Origin: Rhizobiales bacterium UBA697
GTDB lineage: Bacteria; Pseudomonadota; Alphaproteobacteria; Rhizobiales; Ancalomicrobiaceae
Assembly (NCBI GenBank): GCA_002298965.1
Contig: DBMN01000020.1
Span: 1-43,078, forward strand
Direction: 5' to 3'
Length of the DNA stretch: 43,078 bases
Shown: piece after piece, positions 18,617 through 28,021 of the stretch
Layout of the letters: the number at the start of each line of letters is the position of its first letter
Numbering within the stretch: position 1 is the first letter of the stretch
The notes under the pieces: model-generated
The model's input: the letters and a program-made list of their open reading frames with translations, nothing else
Told to the model about the DNA's origin: nothing
The model's database searches: none
Translations under genes and position numbers: made by a program

Positions 18617-18856
18617 TCAGTTCGCCCCGTTCAACCCGGTCATCGCCACACCGAACCACCATCCGAGGCCGGCGAAGACGAAGAGGTTGACCACGAAGGC
18701 CCCCTTCAAGATCAGCTCCCGTCGCGCGGTGAGGCCCGCGTCGCCGGGTTTCTTTTCCCAGGCTCGCCGCAGGAGACCCGCGACGATGCCGAAATCCATC
18801 ACGCCCACCACGGAGCCCATGAAGGCTCCGATCAGGCCGGGAAGAGAGATCTCCAT
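18617..18856 (-). CDS. Small two-helix membrane protein encoded inside the nuo operon
   Basis: 79 residues, not a standard complex I subunit and not recognised. Helix 1 is about residues 5-28 (LPGLIGAFMGSVVGVMDFGI). A charged loop (RRAWEKKPGDAGLTARRE) follows, then helix 2 at about 50-75 (ILKGAFVVNLFVFAGLGWWF). The positive charge of the loop suggests it faces the cytoplasm with both termini outside (inference). It starts 22 bases after nuoH and ends 54 bases before nuoI on the same strand, so it is cotranscribed. Other alphaproteobacterial complex I clusters, such as that of Paracoccus denitrificans, also contain unidentified reading frames. It could be an accessory or assembly factor; the sequence does not show a function. 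Confidence 0.8.
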   Translation of the reverse strand: MEISLPGLIGAFMGSVVGVMDFGIVAGLLRRAWEKKPGDAGLTARRELILKGAFVVNLFVFAGLGWWFGVAMTGLNGAN

Positions 18857-18878
18857 GCGAGCCCCCTTCCCTTCGCGC

Positions 18879-19928
18879 TCACGGCGCCCAGCCGGTCGCC
18901 TGCAGCACGCCGGCGACGATCACCACCATGCCGAGCGAGATCGGCAGGAAGACCTTCCAGCCCAGACGCATCAGCTGGTCGTAGCGGTAGCGCGGCACGA
19001 AGGCCTTCACCATCGCGAACATGAAGAACCAGAACAGGATCTTCAGCACGAACCAGAACACGCCGGGGATCCAGTTGAACGGCGGCAGATCGATCGGCGA
19101 CGCCCAACCGCCCATGAACAGGATCGTCAGCATGGCGCACTGCAGCACGATCGCCACATATTCGCCGAGCATGAACAGCATGTAGAGCGACGACCCGTAC
19201 TCGACCATGAAGCCGGCGACGAGTTCGGACTCCGCTTCGGCCAGATCGAAGGGCGGGCGGTTGGTTTCCGCCAGCGCCGAGATGAAGAAGATCGTCATCA
19301 TCGGCAGCAGCGGCAGCCAGTACCAGTTCAGGAACTTCAGCCACGGCACGCCGAGCATGGTGGCGAGGCCGTGATCCTGGGCCCGGACGATCGCCGAGAG
19401 GTTCAGCGAGCCGACGCAGAGCAGCACGGTGATGATCACGAAGCCGATCGAGACTTCGTAGGAGACCATCTGCGCCGCCGAGCGCAGCGCCGACAGGAAC
19501 GGGTACTTCGAGTTCGAAGCCCAGCCGCCCATGATCGTGCCGTAGACGCCGAGCGAGGAGATCGCCAGCACGTAGAGGATGCCGACGTTGATGTCGGAGA
19601 TCACCCAGCCGTCCGCGACCGGGATCACCGCCCAGGCCGCCAGCGCCACCATCGTGGCGAAGAACGGCGCGACGATGAAGATGCCCTTGTTGGCACCCGC
19701 CGGGATGATCGGCTCCTTGAAGACGAACTTCAGCATGTCCGCGAAGGACTGCAGCAGACCCCAGGGTCCGACGACGTTGGGACCACGGCGCATCTGCACC
19801 GCCGCCCAGATCTTGCGGTCGGCATAGATGACGTAGGCGACGCCGATCAGCAGAACGACGAGCAGTGCCAGCGATTCCAGAACGATGATCAGGAGCGGCC
19901 AGAGGTAGTCGACCCACAGTGCGTACAT
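18879..19928 (-). CDS. nuoH: NADH-quinone oxidoreductase subunit H
   Basis: 349 residues with eight or more helices, ND1 homologue at the junction of membrane and peripheral arms that forms part of the quinone site. Signature stretches are YADRKIWAAVQMRRGPNVVGP and ALAETNRPPFDLAEAESELV (conserved acidic cytoplasmic loop). The ATG at 19928 is 13 bases after the nuoG stop. Length is typical. Confidence 0.97.
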   Translation of the reverse strand: MYALWVDYLWPLLIIVLESLALLVVLLIGVAYVIYADRKIWAAVQMRRGPNVVGPWGLLQSFADMLKFVFKEPIIPAGANKGIFIVAPFFATMVALAAWAVIPVADGWVISDINVGILYVLAISSLGVYGTIMGGWASNSKYPFLSALRSAAQMVSYEVSIGFVIITVLLCVGSLNLSAIVRAQDHGLATMLGVPWLKFLNWYWLPLLPMMTIFFISALAETNRPPFDLAEAESELVAGFMVEYGSSLYMLFMLGEYVAIVLQCAMLTILFMGGWASPIDLPPFNWIPGVFWFVLKILFWFFMFAMVKAFVPRYRYDQLMRLGWKVFLPISLGMVVIVAGVLQATGWAP

Positions 19929-19941
19929 CGGGCTCTCCCCC

Positions 19942-22041
19942 TCATTCCGCCGCGGCGGCCGTCGCGCGGGCGGCTGCCAGCGCGGAGCATTCCGCCATCG
20001 TCTTGGACGCCCGCGCGATCGGGTTCGTCAGATAGAAGTCCGTCACCGGCGACACGAAGTCGTCGGCCGCGAGCGAACCGGCACCGGCGGCGAGCCCGGC
20101 GACGTCTTCATGGGACGTCGGAGCGATCGCGTCGAGCCCGGCGTAAGTCGGATGCGCGGCGACGAGCGCGGCACGCAGTTCGCCGAGGCTGTCGAAGGGC
20201 AGCGTCCGGCCGACCAGAGCCGACAGCGCCCGCAGCACCGCCCAGTCCTCGCGGGCCTCGCCCGGCGGGAAGGCGGCGCGCTGCGCCAGCTGGATGCGGC
20301 CCTCGGTGTTGGCGAAGATGCCCGACTTCTCGGTATAGGCGGCGCCCGGCAGGATGACCGAGGCGGCATGCGCGCCCTTATCGCCGTGGGTACCGAGATA
20401 GACCACGAAGGCGGAGGCGAGCTTCGCGGTGTCGATCTCGTCGGCACCGACGAGGATCACCACCTCGATCGCGCCGGAGGCGGCACCGTCGAGGATCTCC
20501 TTCGTCGACTTGCCGCCGGCCGCCGGCACGACGCCGAGGTCGAGGGCCGCGACGCGGCTCGCCGCGGTGTGGAGCACCGAGAAGCCGTTCCATTCGGCCG
20601 AGACCGCGCCGATCGTCGCCGCGATCTCCGCCACCTTGGCCATGACGGCGGCGCCGTCGGCACGGGTGGTGACGGCGTTGCCGACGATGACCAGCGGCTT
20701 CTTGGCCGCCTTCAGCACCTCGAGGAAGCCGTTCTGACCCGAGGCGAGCGCCTCGAGGCCGGCGGTGCCCTCGCCGAGGAAGTTGTAGGCGTAGGTGAGA
20801 TCGGCTTCCTCGCCGATCACGCCGATCTGGAGACCGCCACGGCGCCAGCGCTTGCGGATGCGGGCGTTGAGGACGGGCGATTCGAGGCGCGGGTTCGAAC
20901 CCACGATCAGGATCGCGTCGGCCTCTTCGATGCCGGCGACGGTCGCGTTGAAGACATAGGAGCCGCGGCCGGCCTTGCCGTCGAGGCAGGAGCCGTCGGC
21001 GCGGGCGTCGACCGAGGCGATGCCGAGCGAGGCGGCGAGCGTCTTCACGGCGAAGAGCTCCTCGGCGCTGGCGAAGTCGCCGACGACGATGCCGATCTTG
21101 TCCGAGGCGGTCGCCTTGATCTTCTCGGCGACGGTCTCGAGCGCCTTCGACCACGACGCGGTCGTCAGCTTGCCGCCGACGCGGACATAAGGACGATCGA
21201 GGCGCTGGGTCTTCAGACCGTCGACCACGTGACGGGTCTTGTCCGAGATCCACTCCTCGTTCACCGCCTCGTTGAGACGCGGCAGGATGCGGACGACCTC
21301 ACGGCCGCGCACGTCGACGCGGATGTTGGAGCCGAGCGCGTCCATGACGTCGATCGATTCGGTCTTGGAGAGTTCCCAGGGACGGGCCTTGAACTCGTAG
21401 GGGCGCGAGGTGAGCGCGCCGACCGGGCAGAGGTCGACGACGTTGCCCTGCAGCTCCGAGGCCATGGCCGAGCCGAGATAGGTGGTGATCTCGACGTCCT
21501 CGCCGCGCGAGATGAGGCCCATGTCCGCGGTGCCGGCGACTTCCGCGGTGAAGCGGACGCAGCGGGTGCACTGGATGCAGCGGGTCATCACCGTCTTGAC
21601 CAGCGGACCGATGTCCTTGTCCTCGACGGCGCGCTTGTTCTCCGCGAAACGGCCGGCGTCGCCGCCGAAGGCCATCGCCTGGTCCTGCAGGTCGCACTCG
21701 CCGCCCTGATCGCAGATCGGGCAGTCGAGCGGATGGTTGATCAGCAGGAACTCCATCACGCCCTCGCGGGCGCGCTTGACCATCGGGGTGGTCGTGAAGA
21801 CTTCCGGCGGCTCGCCGTTCGGCCCCGGACGCAGGTCCTTCACCGACATGGCGCAGGAGGCCTGCGGCTTCGGCGGTCCGCCCTTCACCTCGACGAGGCA
21901 CATGCGGCAGTTGCCCGCGACCGACAGGCGCTCATGGAAGCAGAAGCGCGGAACTTCCGCGCCGGCCGCCTCGCAGGCCTGCAACAGGGTCGCTTCCGGG
22001 GCGACGTCGATCTCGGTGCCGTCGATCTTGATCTTGGCCAT
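19942..22041 (-). CDS. nuoG: NADH-quinone oxidoreductase subunit G
   Basis: 699 residues, the large iron-sulfur subunit of the complex I NADH-oxidising module. The [2Fe-2S] ligands are Cys34, 45, 48 and 63. Cluster N5 is bound by His103 with Cys107, 110 and 116 (HPLDCPICDQGGEC). The N4 [4Fe-4S] ligands are Cys155, 158, 161 and 205. A degenerate molybdopterin-oxidoreductase domain makes up the rest, without cofactor motifs. The C-terminus is Ala-rich. The start at 22041 is 9 bases after the nuoF stop. Confidence 0.97.
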   Translation of the reverse strand: MAKIKIDGTEIDVAPEATLLQACEAAGAEVPRFCFHERLSVAGNCRMCLVEVKGGPPKPQASCAMSVKDLRPGPNGEPPEVFTTTPMVKRAREGVMEFLLINHPLDCPICDQGGECDLQDQAMAFGGDAGRFAENKRAVEDKDIGPLVKTVMTRCIQCTRCVRFTAEVAGTADMGLISRGEDVEITTYLGSAMASELQGNVVDLCPVGALTSRPYEFKARPWELSKTESIDVMDALGSNIRVDVRGREVVRILPRLNEAVNEEWISDKTRHVVDGLKTQRLDRPYVRVGGKLTTASWSKALETVAEKIKATASDKIGIVVGDFASAEELFAVKTLAASLGIASVDARADGSCLDGKAGRGSYVFNATVAGIEEADAILIVGSNPRLESPVLNARIRKRWRRGGLQIGVIGEEADLTYAYNFLGEGTAGLEALASGQNGFLEVLKAAKKPLVIVGNAVTTRADGAAVMAKVAEIAATIGAVSAEWNGFSVLHTAASRVAALDLGVVPAAGGKSTKEILDGAASGAIEVVILVGADEIDTAKLASAFVVYLGTHGDKGAHAASVILPGAAYTEKSGIFANTEGRIQLAQRAAFPPGEAREDWAVLRALSALVGRTLPFDSLGELRAALVAAHPTYAGLDAIAPTSHEDVAGLAAGAGSLAADDFVSPVTDFYLTNPIARASKTMAECSALAAARATAAAAE

Positions 22042-22050
22042 GCCCGTTCC

Positions 22051-23337
<1,287 letters not shown>

Positions 23338-23420
23338 CGGTCTCTTCCCGCTCGCCTTTCGGCACCCCCCGGCTCGCGCCGGATGTCTCTACCGCGCCCC
23401 GAGGGGCACGGAATTCGAAA

Positions 23421-24080
23421 TCACTTCGCCCCGCCGCCGGTCACGATGTTGACGCGGTAGGAGCCGTCGTAGAGGCCCGGATCGGTCAGCGTGGTGGCGC
23501 CGCCCTCGGCCTCGCCGCCGATGCGGCCGTTCTGCGGACCCGGCTTCGGCGTCTCGCCGCGCTCGAAGGCGTCGAGAACGGCGTTGAAGCTCTCGGCCGT
23601 CAGGTCCTCGTAGGTGTCCTTGGAGACCGCGACCATCGGCGCGTTCACGCAGGCACCGAGGCACTCGACCTCTTCCCACGAGAACTTTCCGTCGGCGGAG
23701 AGCTCGTGGGCGTGGTGGGCGATCCGGTTCTTGCAGATCTTGATGATCTCGTCGGAGCCGCGGAGCATGCAGGGCGTGGTGCCGCAGACCTGCACGTGGG
23801 CGACCGAACCGACCGGAGCCAGCTGGAACTGGGTGTAGAAGGTCGCGACCTCGAGGACGCGGATGTGCTTCATGCCCAGTCGGTCGGCGATCGTCTCGAT
23901 CGCGGCCTTGGAGACCCAGCCCTCCTGATCCTGCGCACGCATCAGGAACGGGATCACGGCCGACGCCTGCTTGCCCGCAGGGTAGCGGCCGAGAACGACC
24001 TGAGCCCAGGCCTCGTTCTCGGGCGTGAAGGCGAAGGAGGCCGGTTGGACCTCGGCGGGGGCGAGCCTGCGGACGCTCAT
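23421..24080 (-). CDS. nuoE: NADH-quinone oxidoreductase subunit E
   Basis: 219 residues, thioredoxin-like subunit of complex I carrying the [2Fe-2S] cluster N1a. Ligands are Cys99, Cys104, Cys140 and Cys144 (VCGTTPCML and VECLGACVNAP). The Gly-rich tail after about 180 is a common C-terminal extension in this order. The ATG at 24080 follows GAGGA and overlaps the stop of the upstream Cys-rich gene in an ATGA junction, indicating coupled translation. An in-frame ATG 19 codons upstream lies inside that gene and is less likely. Confidence 0.97.
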   Translation of the reverse strand: MSVRRLAPAEVQPASFAFTPENEAWAQVVLGRYPAGKQASAVIPFLMRAQDQEGWVSKAAIETIADRLGMKHIRVLEVATFYTQFQLAPVGSVAHVQVCGTTPCMLRGSDEIIKICKNRIAHHAHELSADGKFSWEEVECLGACVNAPMVAVSKDTYEDLTAESFNAVLDAFERGETPKPGPQNGRIGGEAEGGATTLTDPGLYDGSYRVNIVTGGGAK

Positions 24081-24337
24081 GAAATCCTCGGCGGCTGATC
24101 GTTCATGTTCCAGACCGACTCGAAACAGGCGCCGCACATCACCTGCATGGCGTGCGGCGGTTTCGAACCTTGTTCCATCGCTCGCGCGCAGTCGTCACAC
24201 AGCGCGCAGGCAATTCCGCGATCGTCCTCGTACCAGTGGAAGCCGCGCGTCTCGCCGTCGAGCAGAGCGGCCGGGATGGCCGTGCAGGCGATGGCGACGT
24301 GCTGGCGTCCGTGGTTGGGACAATCGATCTCCTTCAC
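24077..24337 (-). CDS. Small Cys-rich (zinc-ribbon-like) protein between nuoD and nuoE
   Basis: 86 residues from a GTG start, family not recognised. It has seven cysteines: Cys6, Cys18, CALCDDC (44, 47, 50) and CGAC (68, 71). His9, His13 and His62 lie near them. The paired CxxC motifs suggest a structural zinc site or an Fe-S or metal-handling role (inference). There is no signal peptide or membrane segment, so it should be cytoplasmic. The GTG is chosen because it forms a GTGA overlap with the nuoD stop, and the gene's own stop overlaps the nuoE start (ATGA). Such double 4-base overlaps are hard to explain unless the gene is translated. It is not one of the 14 core subunits. It may act in complex I assembly or Fe-S insertion into NuoE/NuoF, which is untested. 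Confidence 0.82.
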   Translation of the reverse strand: MKEIDCPNHGRQHVAIACTAIPAALLDGETRGFHWYEDDRGIACALCDDCARAMEQGSKPPHAMQVMCGACFESVWNMNDQPPRIS

Positions 24338-25524
24338 CGGTCGACCTCGCCGAAGACGATGTCGAGCGAGCCCAGGATCGCCGCGACGTCGGCGAGCATG
24401 TGACCCCGGTTGAGGAAGTCCATCGCCTGCAGATGCGCGAAGCCCGGAGCCCGGATCTTGCAGCGATAGGGCTTGTTGGTGCCGTCGGCGACGAGGTAGA
24501 CGCCGAATTCGCCCTTGGGCGCCTCGACGGCGGCATAGACCTCGCCGGCCGGAACGTGGAAGCCCTCGGTGTAGAGCTTGAAGTGGTGGATGAGCGCTTC
24601 CATCGAGCGCTTCATCTCGCCGCGCTTGGGCGGCACGATCTTGTGGTTCTCGGCCGAGACCGGTCCGCGATCGTGGCCGAGCAGGCGCTCGACGCACTGA
24701 TGCATCAGGCGGGTCGACTCGCGCATCTCGAACATGCGGATCAGGTAGCGGTCGTAGCAGTCGCCGTTCTTGCCGACGGCGATGTCGAAGTCGAGCTCCG
24801 AGTAGCACTCGTAGGGCTGCGACTTGCGCAGGTCCCACTTGGCTCCCGAACCGCGCACCATGACGCCCGAGAAGCCCCACTTCCACGCGTCTTCCAGGCT
24901 GACGACGCCGATGTCGACGTTGCGCTGCTTGAAGATGCGGTTCTCGGTGAGCAGGCCCTCGAGGTCGTCGAGCACCTTGGGGAAGGTGTCGCAGAACTTG
25001 GCGATGTCCTCGAGGAGCGCGTCCGGCAGGTCCTGATGGACGCCGCCGACGCGGAAATAGTTGGCGTGCATGCGGGCGCCGCAGGCACGCTCGTAGAAGA
25101 TCATCAGCTTCTCGCGCTCCTCGAAGCCCCACAGCGGCGGGGTCAGCGCGCCGACGTCCATCGCCTGGGTCGTCACGTTGAGGAGGTGGGAGAGCAGACG
25201 GCCGATCTCGGAATAGAGAACGCGGATCAGCTGGCCGCGCTTCGGCACGTCGACGCCGAGCAGCTTCTCGGCGGCGAGGCAGAAGGCATGCTCCTGATTC
25301 ATCGGCGCGCAGTAGTCGAGCCGGTCGAAATAGGGCGTCGCCTGGGCGTAGGTCTTGGACTCGATCAGCTTCTCGGTGCCGCGATGCAGCAGGCCGATAT
25401 GCGGGTCGACGCGGGTCACCACTTCGCCGTCCAGCTCCAGCACGAGGCGAAGAACGCCATGCGCCGCAGGATGTTGCGGTCCGAAGTTGATGTTGAAGTT
25501 CCGAACGGTCGCTTCGGCGCCCAT
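24334..25524 (-). CDS. nuoD: NADH-quinone oxidoreductase subunit D
   Basis: 396 residues, 49-kDa subunit of complex I forming the quinone pocket, related to [NiFe]-hydrogenase large subunits. Conserved stretches are NFGPQHPAAHGVLRL, HIGLLHRGTEKLIE, and the C-terminal PKGEFGVYLVADGTNKPYRC ending in DIVFGEVDR. The ATG at 25524 is 76 bases after nuoC. Its TGA overlaps the GTG of the following small gene by four bases. Confidence 0.98.
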   Translation of the reverse strand: MGAEATVRNFNINFGPQHPAAHGVLRLVLELDGEVVTRVDPHIGLLHRGTEKLIESKTYAQATPYFDRLDYCAPMNQEHAFCLAAEKLLGVDVPKRGQLIRVLYSEIGRLLSHLLNVTTQAMDVGALTPPLWGFEEREKLMIFYERACGARMHANYFRVGGVHQDLPDALLEDIAKFCDTFPKVLDDLEGLLTENRIFKQRNVDIGVVSLEDAWKWGFSGVMVRGSGAKWDLRKSQPYECYSELDFDIAVGKNGDCYDRYLIRMFEMRESTRLMHQCVERLLGHDRGPVSAENHKIVPPKRGEMKRSMEALIHHFKLYTEGFHVPAGEVYAAVEAPKGEFGVYLVADGTNKPYRCKIRAPGFAHLQAMDFLNRGHMLADVAAILGSLDIVFGEVDR

Positions 25525-25600
25525 TGCGCGGCCCTCGTCTTCCAGTCCATCCCCCGGAGGGGCGTTTCGCCTCGGCGGCCGGCGTGCGGCCGCCCGCCGA

Positions 25601-26203
25601 TCAGTTCGTCGCCTTCTCGTCGCCCGGCAGGACGCGATCCGGCCCTTCCCACGGCGAGAGGAAGTCGAAATTCCGGAATTCCTGCGCGAGCTTGACCGGC
25701 TCGTAGACCACCCGCTTCTCGACCTCGTCGTAGCGAACCTCGACGTAGCCGGTGGTGGGGAAGTCCTTGCGCAGCGGGTGACCGTCGAAACCGTAGTCCG
25801 TCAGGATCCGCCGCAGGTCGTGGTGACCCGAGAACAGGATGCCGTACATGTCGTAGGTCTCGCGCTCGAACCAGTCGGCGCCGGGGTAGATCGCGGTGGC
25901 GGACGGCACCGGCGTCACCTCGTCGGTCTGGACGCGCACGCGGACGCGGGCGTTCAGGGTCGGCGACATGAGGTGGTGGACCACGTCGAACCGCTTCTCG
26001 CGGGCGGGGTAATCCACGCCGCAGGTGTCGGTGAAGTTGACGAACTTCAAGTCGGCGTCGCCGTAGAGCACCGAGAGCACGTCGATCAGCGCGGCGGGCG
26101 CGACCTCGAGCGTCACCATGTCGACGCCGACGGACCAGCCTTCCAGTTTGCCCTGGAGCTTCGCCGCGATCGTCTCGCCGAGAGACTGGAGCGTGTCGGA
26201 CAT
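25601..26203 (-). CDS. nuoC: NADH-quinone oxidoreductase subunit C
   Basis: 200 residues, 30-kDa subunit of the complex I connecting module. The diagnostic stretch is WFERETYDMYGILFSGHHDL followed by LTDYGFDGHPLRKDFP. It is separate from NuoD, unlike the enteric NuoCD fusion. The ATG at 26203 gives the normal length. It lies 89 bases downstream of nuoB. Confidence 0.97.
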   Translation of the reverse strand: MSDTLQSLGETIAAKLQGKLEGWSVGVDMVTLEVAPAALIDVLSVLYGDADLKFVNFTDTCGVDYPAREKRFDVVHHLMSPTLNARVRVRVQTDEVTPVPSATAIYPGADWFERETYDMYGILFSGHHDLRRILTDYGFDGHPLRKDFPTTGYVEVRYDEVEKRVVYEPVKLAQEFRNFDFLSPWEGPDRVLPGDEKATN

Positions 26204-26292
26204 CGCTTGGCCCTGACCCTTCGTCCCGACGCCTTCCGGCGTCCCTTCGTTTCAGCGGACCGGGGCAGGCCGACCGGCCCCGGGAAGCGCGA

Positions 26293-26874
26293 TCAGCGCT
26301 CGATGGTGCCGGTGCGGCGGATCTTCTTCTGCAGAAGCAGAACGCCGTAGAGGAGCGCCTCGGCGGTCGGGGGGCAACCGGGAACGTAGACGTCCACGGG
26401 CACCACGCGGTCGCAACCGCGCACCACCGAATAGGAATAGTGATAGTAGCCGCCGCCGTTGGCGCAGGAGCCCATCGAGATGACGTAGCGCGGCTCCGGC
26501 ATCTGGTCGTAGACCTTGCGCAGCGCCGGGGCCATCTTGTTGGTCAGCGTGCCGGCGACGATCATCACGTCGGACTGGCGCGGCGAGGCGCGCGGCGCGA
26601 AGCCGAAGCGCTCGACGTCGTAGCGCGGCATCGACAGCTGCATCATCTCGACGGCGCAGCAGGCGAGACCGAAGGTCATCCACATCAGCGAACCGGTACG
26701 GGCCCAGTTGATGAGGTCGTCGGTCGCCGTGACGAGGAAGCCCTTGTCGGCGAGCTCGTCGTTGATCTGCAGGAAGAACGGGTCCTTCGCACCGACCGGT
26801 TCGCCGGTGTTCGGATCGATGATGCCCTTGGGGGCCGGGGCGACGAGCGGAGAGGTCTCGCGGATCAGTCCCAT
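26293..26874 (-). CDS. nuoB: NADH-quinone oxidoreductase subunit B
   Basis: 193 residues, carries cluster N2, the last electron donor to quinone. Ligands are the tandem Cys72-Cys73 (GLACCAVEMM), Cys137 (GSCANGGGYYHYSYS) and Cys167 (VPGCPPTAEALLYG). The ATG at 26874 overlaps the end of nuoA by 10 bases. The N-terminal extension before ATDDLINWAR is usual in rhizobial homologues. Confidence 0.97.
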   Translation of the reverse strand: MGLIRETSPLVAPAPKGIIDPNTGEPVGAKDPFFLQINDELADKGFLVTATDDLINWARTGSLMWMTFGLACCAVEMMQLSMPRYDVERFGFAPRASPRQSDVMIVAGTLTNKMAPALRKVYDQMPEPRYVISMGSCANGGGYYHYSYSVVRGCDRVVPVDVYVPGCPPTAEALLYGVLLLQKKIRRTGTIER

Positions 26875-27230
26875 TCCAGGGCTCCCTTCTTCCACTCGTA
26901 GACGAAGCCGATGGTCAGCACGCCCAGGAACACCATCATCGAGGAGAAGCCGAACCAGCCGAGCTTGCCGAAGGCGACCGCCCACGGGAACAGGAAGGCG
27001 ACTTCGAGGTCGAAGATGATGAAGAGGATCGACACCAGATAGAAGCGCACGTCGAACTTCATGCGGGCGTCGTCGAAGGCGTTGAAGCCGCATTCGTAGG
27101 CCGACAGCTTCTCGGGGTCGGGCTTCTTGTAGGCGACCAGGAACGGCGCGACGAGAAGCGCGAGGCCGATGACGGCACCGAGCGCGATGAAGACGACGAT
27201 CGGCAGGTATTCGCTGAGCAGGCCTTGCAT
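26865..27230 (-). CDS. nuoA: NADH-quinone oxidoreductase subunit A
   Basis: 121 residues with three helices, ND3 homologue and first gene of the complex I operon. The mobile loop contains YECGFNAFDDARMKFDVRFY with the conserved cysteine, followed by LVSILFIIFDLEVAFLFPW. The ATG at 27230 (MQGLLSEYLPIVVF) gives the family length. Its 3' end overlaps nuoB by 10 bases. Confidence 0.97.
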   Translation of the reverse strand: MQGLLSEYLPIVVFIALGAVIGLALLVAPFLVAYKKPDPEKLSAYECGFNAFDDARMKFDVRFYLVSILFIIFDLEVAFLFPWAVAFGKLGWFGFSSMMVFLGVLTIGFVYEWKKGALEWD

Positions 27231-27395
27231 GGCGATCCCGTTCCTCTCCCGATCCGAGGGCCGCGGCGCGTGGGTGCGTCGTCGGCGGCATTCGCCCCCG
27301 GAGCCCGCGAAATGGAACGCGCGAAGGCGAATTTCGCAAGGGCCACAAGGGCGGCGAAACGCGCCCGCAGGGTGCGACGTCTCGTCACGAGGCAC

Positions 27396-27424
27396 GCTTA
27401 GCCCAGCCCCGTGACCGACGCAAG
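27396..27424 (-). promoter_or_regulatory. nuoA: Putative housekeeping promoter of the nuo operon
   Basis: On the minus strand CTTGCG (27419-27424) and CTAAGC (27396-27401) are separated by 17 bases. This resembles the alphaproteobacterial CTTGAC-N17-CTATAT pattern, with mismatches in both boxes. It would leave a leader of about 160 bases before nuoA. Confidence 0.4.
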
Positions 27425-27708
27425 CACATTGGAAAGCCTCTTTGGTAGGAAGTGGAAATCCCTTTCGCGTGAGCGTCCCGCGCGACGAGCGACGTTTCGC
27501 GTCGGGGGTGTCCGGGCGATCGATCGTCCCTCCCCGCGGTTCGCGGCGCGTCCCGCCACGAATTGAAATTTCGGACGGTTCGACGACGATCTTCGCGATC
27601 GTCCTTCGACGGTGAAAAACCCAAGGCCGCGGCGGTCGGCGCGGGAGAGACATGCGTGTTTTTCCACAGACCGCGGCGAAGGCTCGGAAAGAACGTCGAG
27701 TTTCGACG

Positions 27709-27737
27709 CTTGACAGGTCGGACGGGGGGCCTTAAAC
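27709..27737 (+). promoter_or_regulatory. Promoter of tRNA-Asp
   Basis: A perfect CTTGAC -35 box (27709-27714), a 17-base spacer and TTAAAC (27732-27737) as -10. This is a good alphaproteobacterial housekeeping promoter 43 bases ahead of the mature tRNA end. Confidence 0.75.
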
Positions 27738-27780
27738 GAGCGCCATCGCCGACGGGGTGCTGCCCCGGAAGCGAGACAGC

Positions 27781-27857
27781 GGGGGCGTAGCTCAGTCGGT
27801 TAGAGTGCCGGCCTGTCACGCCGGAGGTCGCGGGTTCGAGCCCCGTCGCTCCCGCCA
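27781..27857 (+). tRNA. tRNA-Asp (GTC)
   Basis: 77 bases with an encoded CCA end (27855-27857). The 7-bp acceptor stem is 27781-27787 with 27847-27853 (one G-U pair), with discriminator G at 27854. The anticodon stem CCGGC/GCCGG (27808-27812, 27820-27824) encloses loop CTGTCAC, with anticodon GTC at 27815-27817. The T arm contains GGTTCGAGCC. Confidence 0.98.
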
Positions 27858-27885
27858 TTCTCTCTCTCCGAAGAGAGATGTGCCA

Positions 27886-27918
27886 AAAGACCGGCGCGCC
27901 GCAAGGCCGCCGGTCTTT
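27886..27918 (+). terminator. Terminator after tRNA-Asp
   Basis: A perfect 10-bp stem (AAAGACCGGC, 27886-27895, with GCCGGTCTTT, 27909-27918) ends in TTT, about 30 bases after the tRNA. A smaller TCTCTC/GAGAGA hairpin lies between them. Confidence 0.8.
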
Positions 27919-28021
27919 CGCATTTCCGGGCCCTTTGTGATCCGCCCTTCCCTGCCCGCACCTCCGCATTCGTGATCGGGACGAATCGAATCGTCATCGA
28001 TCCGAATCGCCGGGCCGGTCT

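Larger units (their letters stand above)
27231..27780. other. Noncoding region between nuoA and tRNA-Asp
   Basis: 550 bases containing the putative nuo promoter (27396-27424, minus) and the tRNA promoter (27709-27737, plus). The middle part (27425-27700) has lower GC patches (such as TTGAAATTT and TGCGTGTTTTTCC) consistent with regulatory DNA. I found no convincing gene, repeat or operator there. Confidence 0.5.

Noticed and set aside
27563..27790. 75-codon plus-strand frame running into tRNA-Asp
   Set aside because: It overlaps the tRNA promoter and the tRNA 5' end, has no ribosome-binding site and no recognisable protein features.
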